Shown: piece after piece, positions 7,419 through 14,568 of the stretch
Layout of the letters: each line of letters starts with the position of its first letter
Numbering within the stretch: the stretch's first letter is position 1
Assembly (NCBI GenBank): GCA_964519585.1
Contig: CAZFIO010000038.1
Span: forward strand, 1 to 14,807
DNA from: CAZFIO01 sp964519585
Lineage (GTDB): Bacteria; Bacillota; Clostridia; Tissierellales; Tissierellaceae
DNA: 14,807 bases
Direction: 5' to 3'
Program-made: the position numbers and the translations under genes
The notes under the pieces: generated by a model
Databases searched by the model: none
What the model saw: only the letters and a program-made list of their open reading frames with translations
What the model was told of the DNA's origin: nothing

Positions 7419-7772
7419 ATGGAAAAAAAGTATAGGATTAGGAAAAATACTGAATTTAAAAAGATATATAAGTATGGAAAAAATTATTGGAATAGAAATA
7501 TTATTCTCTATTGTATGAAAAATGATATTAATGAGACTAGGGCTGGCTTTACAATTTCTAAGAAGATGGGAAATGCTGTAACTAGGAATAAAATCAAAAG
7601 AAGGATGAAGGAAGCATATAAAAGGAATTTTTTTGATTTGAAATCAGGCTATGACTTAATTTTTATACCAAAAAAACATATAGTCAATATATCCTTTGGT
7701 GAATTGGAAAATTCAATAAGACATATACTTAAAATATCTGGTGTCTTGAAAAGGAATGAAAGTAATGAATAG
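7419..7772 (+). CDS. rnpA: Ribonuclease P protein component
   Basis: RnpA is the protein partner of the RNase P RNA, which trims the 5' leaders of tRNA precursors. The 117-residue basic protein has the family core: RIRKNTEFKKIYKYGK at the N terminus, RAGFTISKKMGNAVTRN in the middle and the RNR-type helix RNKIKRRMKEAYKRN (about 56-70). The ATG at 7419 has AAAGGA eight bases upstream. It follows the rpmH terminator by about 150 bp, and its 3' end overlaps yidD by 8 bp. Expression may come from readthrough of the rpmH terminator or from a promoter that I could not identify. Confidence 0.96.
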   Translation: MEKKYRIRKNTEFKKIYKYGKNYWNRNIILYCMKNDINETRAGFTISKKMGNAVTRNKIKRRMKEAYKRNFFDLKSGYDLIFIPKKHIVNISFGELENSIRHILKISGVLKRNESNE

Positions 7773-7980
7773 GCTGGCTATTGGCTTAATAAGGTTTTAT
7801 CAAAGTTTTATTTCAAAGTATATTTTAAAAGGAAAAAATTGCAGGTTTTATCCCACTTGTTCCGAATATTCTTTACAAGCCTATAAAAAATATAGGTTTT
7901 TTAAGGCGAGTTATTTAAGCGTCAAAAGAATTATACGTTGCAATCCCTTCCATGAAGGGGGATATGACCCGCTTAATTGA
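7765..7980 (+). CDS. yidD: Membrane protein insertion efficiency factor YidD
   Basis: YidD is a small membrane-associated protein that assists YidC-dependent insertion. The 71 residues carry both hallmark blocks, CRFYPTCSEYS (26-36) and RCNPFHEGGYDP (58-69), with conserved cysteines at 26, 32 and 59. An amphipathic or hydrophobic N-terminal helix (LAIGLIRFYQSFISKYIL) precedes them. An ATG nine bases upstream (7756) is in frame, but it directly abuts the AAGGA site. The ATG at 7765 is at proper spacing and is preferred. The gene overlaps the end of rnpA and is followed closely by yidC, its functional partner. Confidence 0.94.
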   Translation: MNRLAIGLIRFYQSFISKYILKGKNCRFYPTCSEYSLQAYKKYRFFKASYLSVKRIIRCNPFHEGGYDPLN

Positions 7981-7994
7981 TAGGGGGTTTGTCT

Positions 7995-8699
7995 ATGACA
8001 GCTTTTTTAGGGAAGTACCTAGGAATTCTACTTAAGTTTGTTTATGATTTAGTTTCCAATTTAGGTAATGAGCCAGAAATGTTTTCTTTTTATGCTATGG
8101 CTATAATAATCACAACAATTGTTTTTAAATTATTATTATTACCTGTAAATATGCAGCAAACTAAATCCACAAAGAAAATGGGAGAAATTCAGCCACAGAT
8201 TAAGGAAATTCAAAAGAAGTTTAAGCATGATCCACAAACTATGAATATGAAGATGCAACAGCTATATAAGGAACATAATTATAATCCTGCATCTGGTTGC
8301 CTTATTCTCTTGGTCCAATTTCCAATCTTAATTGCATTTTTAGCAGTTTTCAGGGAACCAGCTAAGTATGCATTTACTGATCCTGTTTTTTATGAGGCTA
8401 TGAATAAGTCTTTCTTTTGGATTAAAAATTTAGAACACCCTGACACTCTCATGTGGGGATTGCCCTTGCTGGCAGCTGTAACTACTTATTTCCAAAGTTT
8501 GTTGATGGCACCACCAAGTGCTGATGAAAAGGCCCAAGCAACTCAAAAAACAATGAATTACTTTTTACCTGTTATGATATTTATGGCAGCTAGGGGATTT
8601 GCAGCTGGTCTAGCCTTATATTGGGTAGTTGGTAATATTTTCACTATAATACAGCAATCAATATCCAATAAATCAATTGGTAAAACTGAGGAGGTATAA
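7995..8699 (+). CDS. yidC: Membrane protein insertase YidC/OxaA
   Basis: YidC inserts and folds membrane proteins, alone or with SecYEG. The 234-residue form lacks the large periplasmic domain of Gram-negative YidC. Hydrophobic segments lie at about 31-51, 101-120, 153-172, 187-199 and 203-220. Family landmarks are LPVNMQQTKSTKKM, YNPASGCLILLVQFPI and AGLALYWVVGNIFTIIQQ. The hydrophilic-groove position usually held by arginine before the LPxxxxQ motif is lysine here (K45). The PAGL motif reads AAGL. No lipobox cysteine is visible at the N terminus, unlike Bacillus SpoIIIJ. A TTG at 7977 opens the frame earlier, but the ATG at 7995 has GGGGG seven bases upstream. jag follows after 2 bp. Confidence 0.95.
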   Translation: MTAFLGKYLGILLKFVYDLVSNLGNEPEMFSFYAMAIIITTIVFKLLLLPVNMQQTKSTKKMGEIQPQIKEIQKKFKHDPQTMNMKMQQLYKEHNYNPASGCLILLVQFPILIAFLAVFREPAKYAFTDPVFYEAMNKSFFWIKNLEHPDTLMWGLPLLAAVTTYFQSLLMAPPSADEKAQATQKTMNYFLPVMIFMAARGFAAGLALYWVVGNIFTIIQQSISNKSIGKTEEV

Positions 8700-8701
8700 T
8701 A

Positions 8702-9328
8702 GTGAAATATACTATTGTTGAAGGAAAAACTGTTGATGAAGCAATAAATGCAGGTTTATTGGAGTTAGAGGTAGGACTTGAAGAAGTTGAGGTTGAGGTT
8801 CTAGAAGAGGGAAGCAAGGGTTTATTTGGCTTAATAGGATCTAAGGATTCAAGGGTAAAGCTTACTCTTATAAGGGATAACAAGGCCTTGGCCCATGATT
8901 TTTTATCCAAAATAATATCTAGCATGGATATAAGTGTAGATATAGAGCTGGAAGAAAAAGATGATTCTTTGCTAATCAATATTACCAATGTAAATTCTAG
9001 AGATAAAGGTATATTAATTGGTAAAAGAGGCAATACCCTGGACGCTCTTCAGTATTTAATTAGCCTATATATTAATAGGGGAAATGAAGAATATGTAAAG
9101 ATTATACTGGATATTGAAGGCTACAGGGAAAAAAGGGAAGAAACCCTAATTCGTTTAGCTAAAAGAATGGCTGATACAGCTATTCGAAATAGGAGGAAGG
9201 TAAAATTAGAGCCTATGAATCCTTATGAAAGAAGGATTATACACTCTAGTTTACAAGACTATAAGGGGGTCACTACCTATAGTGAAGGAAAAGATCCTTA
9301 TAGGAGAATTGTTATAGAAGCTGAATAA
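8702..9328 (+). CDS. jag: Jag/KhpB (EloR) RNA-binding protein
   Basis: This protein has a Jag-N domain (about 1-50, MKYTIVEGKTVDEAINAGL and GSKGLFGLIG), a KH domain with the GKRG loop (107-110, in ILIGKRGNTLDALQYL) and a C-terminal R3H domain (R177xxxH181 in NPYERRIIHSSLQ). In Gram-positive bacteria, Jag/KhpB/EloR binds RNA with KhpA and influences cell elongation. Its role here is inferred from the family. The 208-residue length is typical. Translation begins at GTG (8702-8704) with GAGGAGG upstream, two bases after the yidC stop, so the two are tightly coupled. A strong terminator follows immediately and closes the rnpA-yidD-yidC-jag unit. Confidence 0.95.
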   Translation: MKYTIVEGKTVDEAINAGLLELEVGLEEVEVEVLEEGSKGLFGLIGSKDSRVKLTLIRDNKALAHDFLSKIISSMDISVDIELEEKDDSLLINITNVNSRDKGILIGKRGNTLDALQYLISLYINRGNEEYVKIILDIEGYREKREETLIRLAKRMADTAIRNRRKVKLEPMNPYERRIIHSSLQDYKGVTTYSEGKDPYRRIVIEAE

Positions 9329-9372
9329 ACAAAACCCATTGGTTCTAAGATAAGGAATCAATGGGTTTTGTT
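9328..9372 (+). terminator. Long intrinsic terminator after jag
   Basis: An 18-bp stem (9328-9345 with 9355-9372; one G-U pair) encloses a 9-base loop. The right arm ends GGGTTTTGTT and the left arm starts AACAAAACCC, so both strands can give a hairpin with a U-rich end. The left arm begins on the last base of the jag stop codon. Confidence 0.87.
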
Positions 9373-9392
9373 AAAGCTAGACCCCGGCTAAA

Positions 9393-9425
9393 CCATTGCT
9401 TGTCAATTGCTTGACTATTGTTATA
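9393..9425 (-). repeat. 11-bp tandem repeat array B (3 units)
   Basis: On the minus strand there are three contiguous 11-bp units: TATAACAATAG (9425-9415), TCAAGCAATTG (9414-9404) and ACAAGCAATGG (9403-9393). They match the consensus TYWARCAATRG of arrays A and C but run in the opposite orientation. A partial unit, TTTAGC, continues at 9392-9387. The array lies between the jag terminator and mnmE. A weak promoter-like pair, TTGTCA (9400-9405) with TATATA (9424-9429), overlaps it, so the repeats may cover the mnmE promoter. Confidence 0.75.
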
Positions 9426-9482
9426 TATATATTATCCATAAATGGGTAAGAATAAGAGGTAATAGATTTTGGGGGTGAGGAT

Positions 9483-10856
9483 ATGGGAACTATTGCTGCA
9501 ATTTCCACTGCTGTGGGAGAGGCAGGTATCGGGATTGTTAGGTTAAGTGGGATAGATGCTATAGGAATTGGGAATAGAATCTTTAAATCTGCCAAGGACA
9601 GTGAATTAGTAGAGGCTGATAATAGAAAACTTATATATGGCCATATATATGATGAAGAGGATAGGATGGTTGATGAGGTGCTTATAGCTTATATGAAGGA
9701 ACCCTATACCTATACCAGGGAAAATATGGTTGAAATATACTGTCATGGAGGCATAGTGGCTGTTGGTCAAGTTCTTGAGTTAGCCCTAAGGAGTGGCGCT
9801 AGACTGGCTGAACCAGGAGAGTTTACTAAAAGGGCCTTTCTAAATGGTCGTCTTGACTTGTCCCAGGCTGAGGCAGTTATTGATATTATTAAATCTAAAA
9901 CAGATAAGTCCTATAGGGTTTCTCTAAGTCAGTTGGAAGGTGGTCTATCAAGCAAGATAAAAAAGATTAGGGATATATTGCTAGCTATGATTGCCCATGT
10001 TGAGGTATCAATAGATTTTCCTGATGAGGACACTGAGGAGATGGGTTATGAAGACTTGCTAGGAAGGGCCAGGGAAGTAGGGGAAGAAATCCAAGGACTA
10101 CTTTCTACTGCAGATAATGGGAAAATCCTAAGGGATGGGATAAATACTGTAATTTTAGGCAAGCCCAATGTTGGTAAGTCCTCCCTACTAAATGCCCTTC
10201 TAAGGGAAAGTAGGGCTATAGTTACAGATATTCCTGGTACTACTAGGGATATAATTGAAGAGTTTATAAGTATAGATGGTATACCCCTAAAGATTGTAGA
10301 TACTGCTGGAATCAGGGATACAGAGGATGTAGTTGAAAAAATAGGGGTAGACAGGGCAAAAAAGTCTATAGATGATGCAGACTTGATTATTGTGGTTTTT
10401 GATTCTTCAGAAGACCTGGATGATGATGACTTTAAGATTATTGATTTAATAAAAGATAGAAAGTCTATTATAATTCTAAACAAAACTGACCTACCGCCTA
10501 TGGTTAAGGAAATGGATTTGATAAAGATACTGGAAGGAAAGCCTATTATAACCACTTCCATAACTGAGGGGCAGGGTCTTAATATACTAGAAGAAAGTAT
10601 AAAAAATATGTTTTATCAGGGGCAATTAAATCTAGAATCAGATACAATTATTACTAATTTAAGGCACAAAAATCAACTTGTTAAGGCAAAGAACAATATT
10701 GATTCTGTGATTTCTGACTTGGAGATGCAAATCCCCCTGGATTGTGTAGAAGTTGATCTAAAAAATGCCTGGGAAAACTTAGGGGAGATTTCTGGTGACA
10801 GCATTGATGAAGATATATTGGATAAGATATTTTCAGAGTTTTGCCTTGGTAAGTAA
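9483..10856 (+). CDS. mnmE: tRNA modification GTPase MnmE (TrmE)
   Basis: MnmE, with MnmG, adds the aminomethyl-type group at C5 of wobble uridine 34 in tRNAs that read codons ending in A or G. The 457 residues have the tetrahydrofolate-binding N-terminal domain (DTIAAIST-like start GTIAAISTAVGEAGIGIVRLSG), a helical domain, and an inserted G domain with GKPNVGKSS (226-234), PGTTRD, DTAG (273-276) and NKTD (333-336). The C terminus is CLGK (454-457), which keeps the conserved cysteine with Leu where Ile is usual. The ATG at 9483 follows a GGGGGTGAGG site. It stands behind the jag terminator, so it needs its own promoter, and it lies 107 bp before mnmG. Confidence 0.97.
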   Translation: MGTIAAISTAVGEAGIGIVRLSGIDAIGIGNRIFKSAKDSELVEADNRKLIYGHIYDEEDRMVDEVLIAYMKEPYTYTRENMVEIYCHGGIVAVGQVLELALRSGARLAEPGEFTKRAFLNGRLDLSQAEAVIDIIKSKTDKSYRVSLSQLEGGLSSKIKKIRDILLAMIAHVEVSIDFPDEDTEEMGYEDLLGRAREVGEEIQGLLSTADNGKILRDGINTVILGKPNVGKSSLLNALLRESRAIVTDIPGTTRDIIEEFISIDGIPLKIVDTAGIRDTEDVVEKIGVDRAKKSIDDADLIIVVFDSSEDLDDDDFKIIDLIKDRKSIIILNKTDLPPMVKEMDLIKILEGKPIITTSITEGQGLNILEESIKNMFYQGQLNLESDTIITNLRHKNQLVKAKNNIDSVISDLEMQIPLDCVEVDLKNAWENLGEISGDSIDEDILDKIFSEFCLGK

Positions 10857-10873
10857 AAGGACCAGTAAAAATC

Positions 10874-10903
10874 TTGACATAAGCCTATATTAGGTATTAA
10901 AAT
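10874..10903 (+). promoter_or_regulatory. Candidate mnmG promoter
   Basis: TTGACA (10874-10879), an 18-bp spacer and TAAAAT (10898-10903) lie in the mnmE-mnmG gap. The 11 bases CTTGACATAAG are identical to those at the rpmH promoter, though the palindrome there is not completed here. The predicted start, near 10910, coincides with the left foot of the hairpin at 10910-10932. Confidence 0.55.
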
Positions 10904-10909
10904 AAATCC

Positions 10910-10932
10910 AGACCTTGATAAACTCAAGGTCT
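10910..10932 (+). other. Hairpin in the mnmE-mnmG gap
   Basis: AGACCTTGA (10910-10918), loop TAAAC, and TCAAGGTCT (10924-10932) form a perfect 9-bp stem. The sequence after it (AATAATTTATGTTTTT) is only loosely T-rich. It could weakly terminate mnmE transcripts. If the promoter just upstream is used, it would instead be a stem at the very 5' end of mnmG mRNA. Confidence 0.6.
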
Positions 10933-10963
10933 AATAATTTATGTTTTTAGAAAGAGGATTAAG

Positions 10964-12868
10964 ATGAAAGATTTAAATAAATTTATAGCAGGCGACTATG
11001 ATTTAGTAGTTATAGGGGCAGGACATGCCGGTGTTGAGGCTGGCTTGGCTGGTAGCAGGATGGGACTAAGGACCCTTATTTTAACCATGAGCCTAGATTC
11101 TATAGTAGCCCTATCCTGTAACCCAAATATTGGGGGAACAGGCAAGGGACACTTAGTTAGGGAAATTGATGCCCTAGGTGGGGAAATGGCACTTAATATA
11201 GATAAGACCTTTATACAAACAAAGATGTTAAATAAGTCCAAGGGACCTGCCGTACATTCTTTAAGGGTACAAGCTGATAAAAAAGCTTATCATATGGAAA
11301 TGAAGAAGGTTCTGGAGAATGAGCCAAACTTAAACTTAAAACAAGGGGAAGTTGTAGATATAATAATTGAGGAAAATCAGGTGAAGGGTGTAATAACTAG
11401 AACAGGGGCCATTTACAGGTCTAGGGCTGTAATTCTTGCATCTGGAACCTACCTAAGGGGAAGGATATTTATTGGAGAAATTAATTATTCATCTGGACCG
11501 GATGGTATGTTTCCTTCAAACTTACTTTCTGAAGCCTTAATTAAAAAGGGTTTTGAATTAAATAGGCTCAAAACAGGAACACCTGCCAGGGTGCACAAGG
11601 ATTCTATAGATTTTTCCAAGATGGTAGAACAGCCTGGAGATGAGGAGATTATACCTTTTTCTTTCTTAAATATGGAGAAGAAGTTTGATATAAAGCAAGA
11701 GTCTTGCTACCTAACCTATACAACAGAACATGTTCATGATATTATCAGGGAAAATCTTCATAGGTCCCCTATGTATGCTGGTGATATTGAAGGGGTTGGG
11801 CCTAGGTATTGTCCATCTATAGAAGACAAGATTGTAAGGTTTGCTGATAAGGATAGGCATCAGATTTTTATTGAGCCAGAAGGTTTAACTACCAAGGAGA
11901 TGTATGTTCAGGGAGCAAGTTCTACCCTTCCGGAAGAAGTACAGGAAGAAATGTATAAGAAAATTATTGGACTAGAAAATGTAAAATTCATGAGGCCTGC
12001 CTATGGAATTGAATATGATTCTATTGATTCAAGGATACTAAAAAGAACTTTAGAACATAAGGAAATATCTAACCTATTTTTTGCAGGCCAGATAAATGGG
12101 TCCTCTGGTTATGAGGAAGCAGCAGCCCAAGGCCTAATTGCAGGAATTAATGCAGTTCAAAATATTAAGGGAAGGCCACCCTTTATACTGGATAGGTCCC
12201 AGGCCTATATAGGTGTTTTGATAGATGATTTGGTAACAAAAGGTGCAGACGAACCCTATAGAATGATGACATCTAGGGCAGAATATAGGTTAACCCTAAG
12301 GCAGGACAATGCGGACCTAAGGCTAAGTAAAATTGGATATGACTTAGGGCTAGTATCAAAAGAACGATATGATCTGATGCTTAGAAAGAAAAAGGCAGTA
12401 GAAGATGAGTTGGGAAGATTAAAGACCGTAAAGGTAAATCCTACAGAAGAAAATAACAAGATTCTTGAGAGTCTATCATCCAATACTATCAAATCTCCTA
12501 GTAACTTATATGAGCTTATAAGGAGACCAGAACTAGACTATGATATGTTGGCAGCTTTAGATCCAGACCGTAAAGACTTATTAAAAGAAATAAGACTTCA
12601 GGTAGAGGTACAAATCAAATACGAAGGATATATAAAAAAGCAAATATCACAGATTGAACAATTTAAAAAACTAGAAAACAAAAAACTAGCCATTGATTTT
12701 GATTATAGTGATGTAAAAAGCTTGAGCAACGAGGCTTTCCAAAAATTAAGCAAGATAAAACCTGATTCAGTAGGTCAGGCATCGAGAATATCAGGTGTAA
12801 CACCTGCAGACATAAATGTTCTTTTAATTTATTTAGAACAAAAAAGAAGAAGGGAATCAAATAAATGA
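10964..12868 (+). CDS. mnmG: tRNA wobble-uridine modification protein MnmG (GidA)
   Basis: MnmG is the FAD- and NADH-dependent partner of MnmE in wobble-uridine 34 modification. The 634-residue protein has the dinucleotide-binding GAGHAG motif (18-23). The conserved SCNPNIGGTGKGHLVREIDALGG block carries a family-conserved cysteine. Further motifs are GTYLRGRIFIGE, LKTGTPARV and GYEEAAAQGLIAGINA, followed by the C-terminal helical region ending SRISGVTPADINVLLIYLEQKRR that contacts MnmE. The ATG at 10964 has AAGAGG upstream. The last codon overlaps the rsmG start in an ATGA, so the two are translationally coupled. A likely promoter and a 5' hairpin precede it, so it may be expressed partly independently of mnmE. 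Confidence 0.97.
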   Translation: MKDLNKFIAGDYDLVVIGAGHAGVEAGLAGSRMGLRTLILTMSLDSIVALSCNPNIGGTGKGHLVREIDALGGEMALNIDKTFIQTKMLNKSKGPAVHSLRVQADKKAYHMEMKKVLENEPNLNLKQGEVVDIIIEENQVKGVITRTGAIYRSRAVILASGTYLRGRIFIGEINYSSGPDGMFPSNLLSEALIKKGFELNRLKTGTPARVHKDSIDFSKMVEQPGDEEIIPFSFLNMEKKFDIKQESCYLTYTTEHVHDIIRENLHRSPMYAGDIEGVGPRYCPSIEDKIVRFADKDRHQIFIEPEGLTTKEMYVQGASSTLPEEVQEEMYKKIIGLENVKFMRPAYGIEYDSIDSRILKRTLEHKEISNLFFAGQINGSSGYEEAAAQGLIAGINAVQNIKGRPPFILDRSQAYIGVLIDDLVTKGADEPYRMMTSRAEYRLTLRQDNADLRLSKIGYDLGLVSKERYDLMLRKKKAVEDELGRLKTVKVNPTEENNKILESLSSNTIKSPSNLYELIRRPELDYDMLAALDPDRKDLLKEIRLQVEVQIKYEGYIKKQISQIEQFKKLENKKLAIDFDYSDVKSLSNEAFQKLSKIKPDSVGQASRISGVTPADINVLLIYLEQKRRRESNK

Positions 12869-13581
12869 AATACTTTGATTTATTAGAAAAAGGAATTCAG
12901 GAATTAGGATTAGAGGCTGGCAAAGGTCAACTAGAAAAGTTTATATTATATAAGAATCTTCTGAAAGAGTGGAATGAAAAAATAAATATAACTGCAATTG
13001 TAGATGATGAGGAGATTATTTCCAAACATTTTCTGGATAGCCTTACCATCCTAGGTCTTGATTATTTTGAAGGTAATAAAAGACTTATTGATATAGGAAC
13101 AGGGGGTGGATTTCCTGGACTTCCTATGAAAATTTTAAAAAACAATCTGGATATTACTCTTCTAGATAGTCTAAATAAAAGAATAAGGTTCCTAAATGAG
13201 GTTATTGAAAGCTTGGGCTTAAATGGGATAAATGCCTTGCATGGAAGAGCCGAAGAGGAAGCTAGGAGGGAAGACCATAGAGAGATGTATGATTTAGCAG
13301 TCTCTAGGGCTGTTGCATCTTTAAATACCTTAAGTGAGTATTGTTTACCTTTTGTTAAAGTAGGGGGGTATTTTATATCTATGAAGGGGCCTGATGTAGA
13401 TGAAGAACTTAAGGAAGGGAGGAGGGCAATTCAAATATTGGGAGCTAGGATACTGGATAAAAAATTAATTTCCATACCAAACACAGATATAGTCCATTCT
13501 TTGATAATTATTGAGAAAATCAGGCAGACACCGACAAAATATCCTAGAGCAGGGGGGAAACCAAGGAAAAACCCCTTATAA
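12865..13581 (+). CDS. rsmG: 16S rRNA m7G527 methyltransferase RsmG (GidB)
   Basis: RsmG uses S-adenosylmethionine to methylate N7 of G527 in 16S rRNA. Loss of the enzyme gives low-level streptomycin resistance in other bacteria. The 238 residues carry KEWNEKINITAI near 34-45, the SAM-binding loop LIDIGTGGGFPGLP (about 74-87), DSLNKRIRFL, a SRAVA segment and SMKGP. These match the family's fold and length. The ATG overlaps the mnmG stop by four bases. The gene ends 97 bp before noc. It belongs to the conserved mnmE-mnmG-rsmG-noc gene order. Confidence 0.96.
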   Translation: MKYFDLLEKGIQELGLEAGKGQLEKFILYKNLLKEWNEKINITAIVDDEEIISKHFLDSLTILGLDYFEGNKRLIDIGTGGGFPGLPMKILKNNLDITLLDSLNKRIRFLNEVIESLGLNGINALHGRAEEEARREDHREMYDLAVSRAVASLNTLSEYCLPFVKVGGYFISMKGPDVDEELKEGRRAIQILGARILDKKLISIPNTDIVHSLIIIEKIRQTPTKYPRAGGKPRKNPL

Positions 13582-13678
13582 TTTAGGAAAAATTGTAGAA
13601 AGAAACCTGGGAAATAAAGAAGGAAATAATTTTTATTTAGAGAATACTCCTATAAAGAATAGAAGAAAGGGTGCTTTT

Positions 13679-14473
13679 ATGAGACTACAACAAGAGGTTA
13701 AATACATTCCTATAGTTAATATTAGGCCAAATCCTTACCAACCAAGAAAAGATTTTAGTAGGAGATCCTTGGAGGAACTGTCCCAGTCTATTAAATCCTA
13801 TGGAGTTATCCAACCTATAAGTGTAAGGCAGATAAGGGGAAATAGTTTTGAGCTGATTGCAGGTGAAAGAAGATTAAGGGCATCTGAATTAGCAGAACTT
13901 ACTGAGATTCCTGCTATAGTAGTGGAGTATAAGGATAAGGATTCTGCAGTTATAGCTTTAATTGAAAATCTTCAAAGGGAAGATTTGAATTTTATGGAGG
14001 AAGCACAAGGCTATTATAATTTAATAAATGACCATAATTATACCCAGCAGGATTTGGCAGAAAGAATAGGAAAATCCCAGTCTACCATTGCAAATAAAAT
14101 AAGGTTATTAAAATTACCCCTTGAAGTCCAGAGGGGGTTGATAATAGGAGATTTAACGGAAAGACATGGTAGGGCACTTTTGAAGTTGCATGATGACAAC
14201 TTAAAATTTCAAGTTCTTGAGGAAATCATCAAGAAAAATCTTAATGTAAGTGAGACTGAGGAAGTAGTTGAAAGCATATTGGACAAGTTTAATAGTAAAG
14301 ATACAGGAGTTGAATCAAAACTGAAAATTAAATCAGCTGTCAATTTGAGAATCTACTTAAACACCATAAGGAAGGCCTATAAGCTTATCAAAGACTCGGG
14401 GGTAAAGATAGAATATAAAGAGTCAGATAAAGAAGACCATATTGAAGTACTTATAAAGATATTTAAGCAATAA
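13679..14473 (+). CDS. noc: ParB-family nucleoid occlusion protein, Noc type
   Basis: This 264-residue ParB/Noc CTPase clamp has a ParB N-terminal domain with RPNPYQPRK (16-24), the CTP-binding AGERRLRAS motif (61-69) and ENLQRED (96-102). A helix-turn-helix follows (YTQQDLAERIGKSQSTIANK, 121-140), then a C-terminal dimer domain. Residues known to switch specificity between ParB and Noc are Q134, K140, K145 and R162, the Noc set. A membrane-targeting N-terminal helix like that of Bacillus Noc is not evident. The frame is open back to an ATG at 13511 inside rsmG. That extension is unlike the family, while the ATG at 13679 has AAAGGG at good spacing. The order rsmG-noc supports the call. A parS palindrome begins at its stop codon, so a plain ParB role remains possible. 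Confidence 0.85.
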   Translation: MRLQQEVKYIPIVNIRPNPYQPRKDFSRRSLEELSQSIKSYGVIQPISVRQIRGNSFELIAGERRLRASELAELTEIPAIVVEYKDKDSAVIALIENLQREDLNFMEEAQGYYNLINDHNYTQQDLAERIGKSQSTIANKIRLLKLPLEVQRGLIIGDLTERHGRALLKLHDDNLKFQVLEEIIKKNLNVSETEEVVESILDKFNSKDTGVESKLKIKSAVNLRIYLNTIRKAYKLIKDSGVKIEYKESDKEDHIEVLIKIFKQ

Positions 14474-14502
14474 AAGAATGTTCCACGTGGAACATTCTTT
14501 TT
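14472..14502 (+). terminator. Terminator after noc, built from the parS palindrome
   Basis: A 30-bp perfect inverted repeat (14472-14501, centre between 14486 and 14487) begins on the noc stop codon and ends in CTTTTTATTT. In RNA it gives a long stem with an ACGU loop and a U-rich tail, the form of an intrinsic terminator. It fully contains the 16-bp parS. Confidence 0.8.
14479..14494. other. parS: parS centromere-like site
   Basis: TGTTCCACGTGGAACA is a perfect 16-bp palindrome. It differs from the Bacillus consensus TGTTTCACGTGAAACA at one symmetric pair, and parS sites with TGTTCCACGTGGAAC are known from other bacteria. It is the expected loading site for ParB/Spo0J near the origin. The Noc site differs in its central bases (CCCGGG instead of CACGTG), and no such site was seen in the window. 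Confidence 0.9.
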
Positions 14503-14568
14503 ATTTGGGATGGGGTTAGAATTGGATTTTGAATAAATTTTCAATATCTTTGATGTACATAGGGAGAA

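Noticed and set aside
8644..9033. Minus-strand open frame of 129 codons across the yidC-jag junction
   Set aside because: It is antisense to two well-recognised genes, and the serine-rich translation mirrors acidic Glu/Asp codons of jag.
10046..10561. Minus-strand open frame of 171 codons inside mnmE
   Set aside because: It covers the G domain of mnmE in antisense, has Ser/Ile-rich low-complexity composition and no plausible leader.
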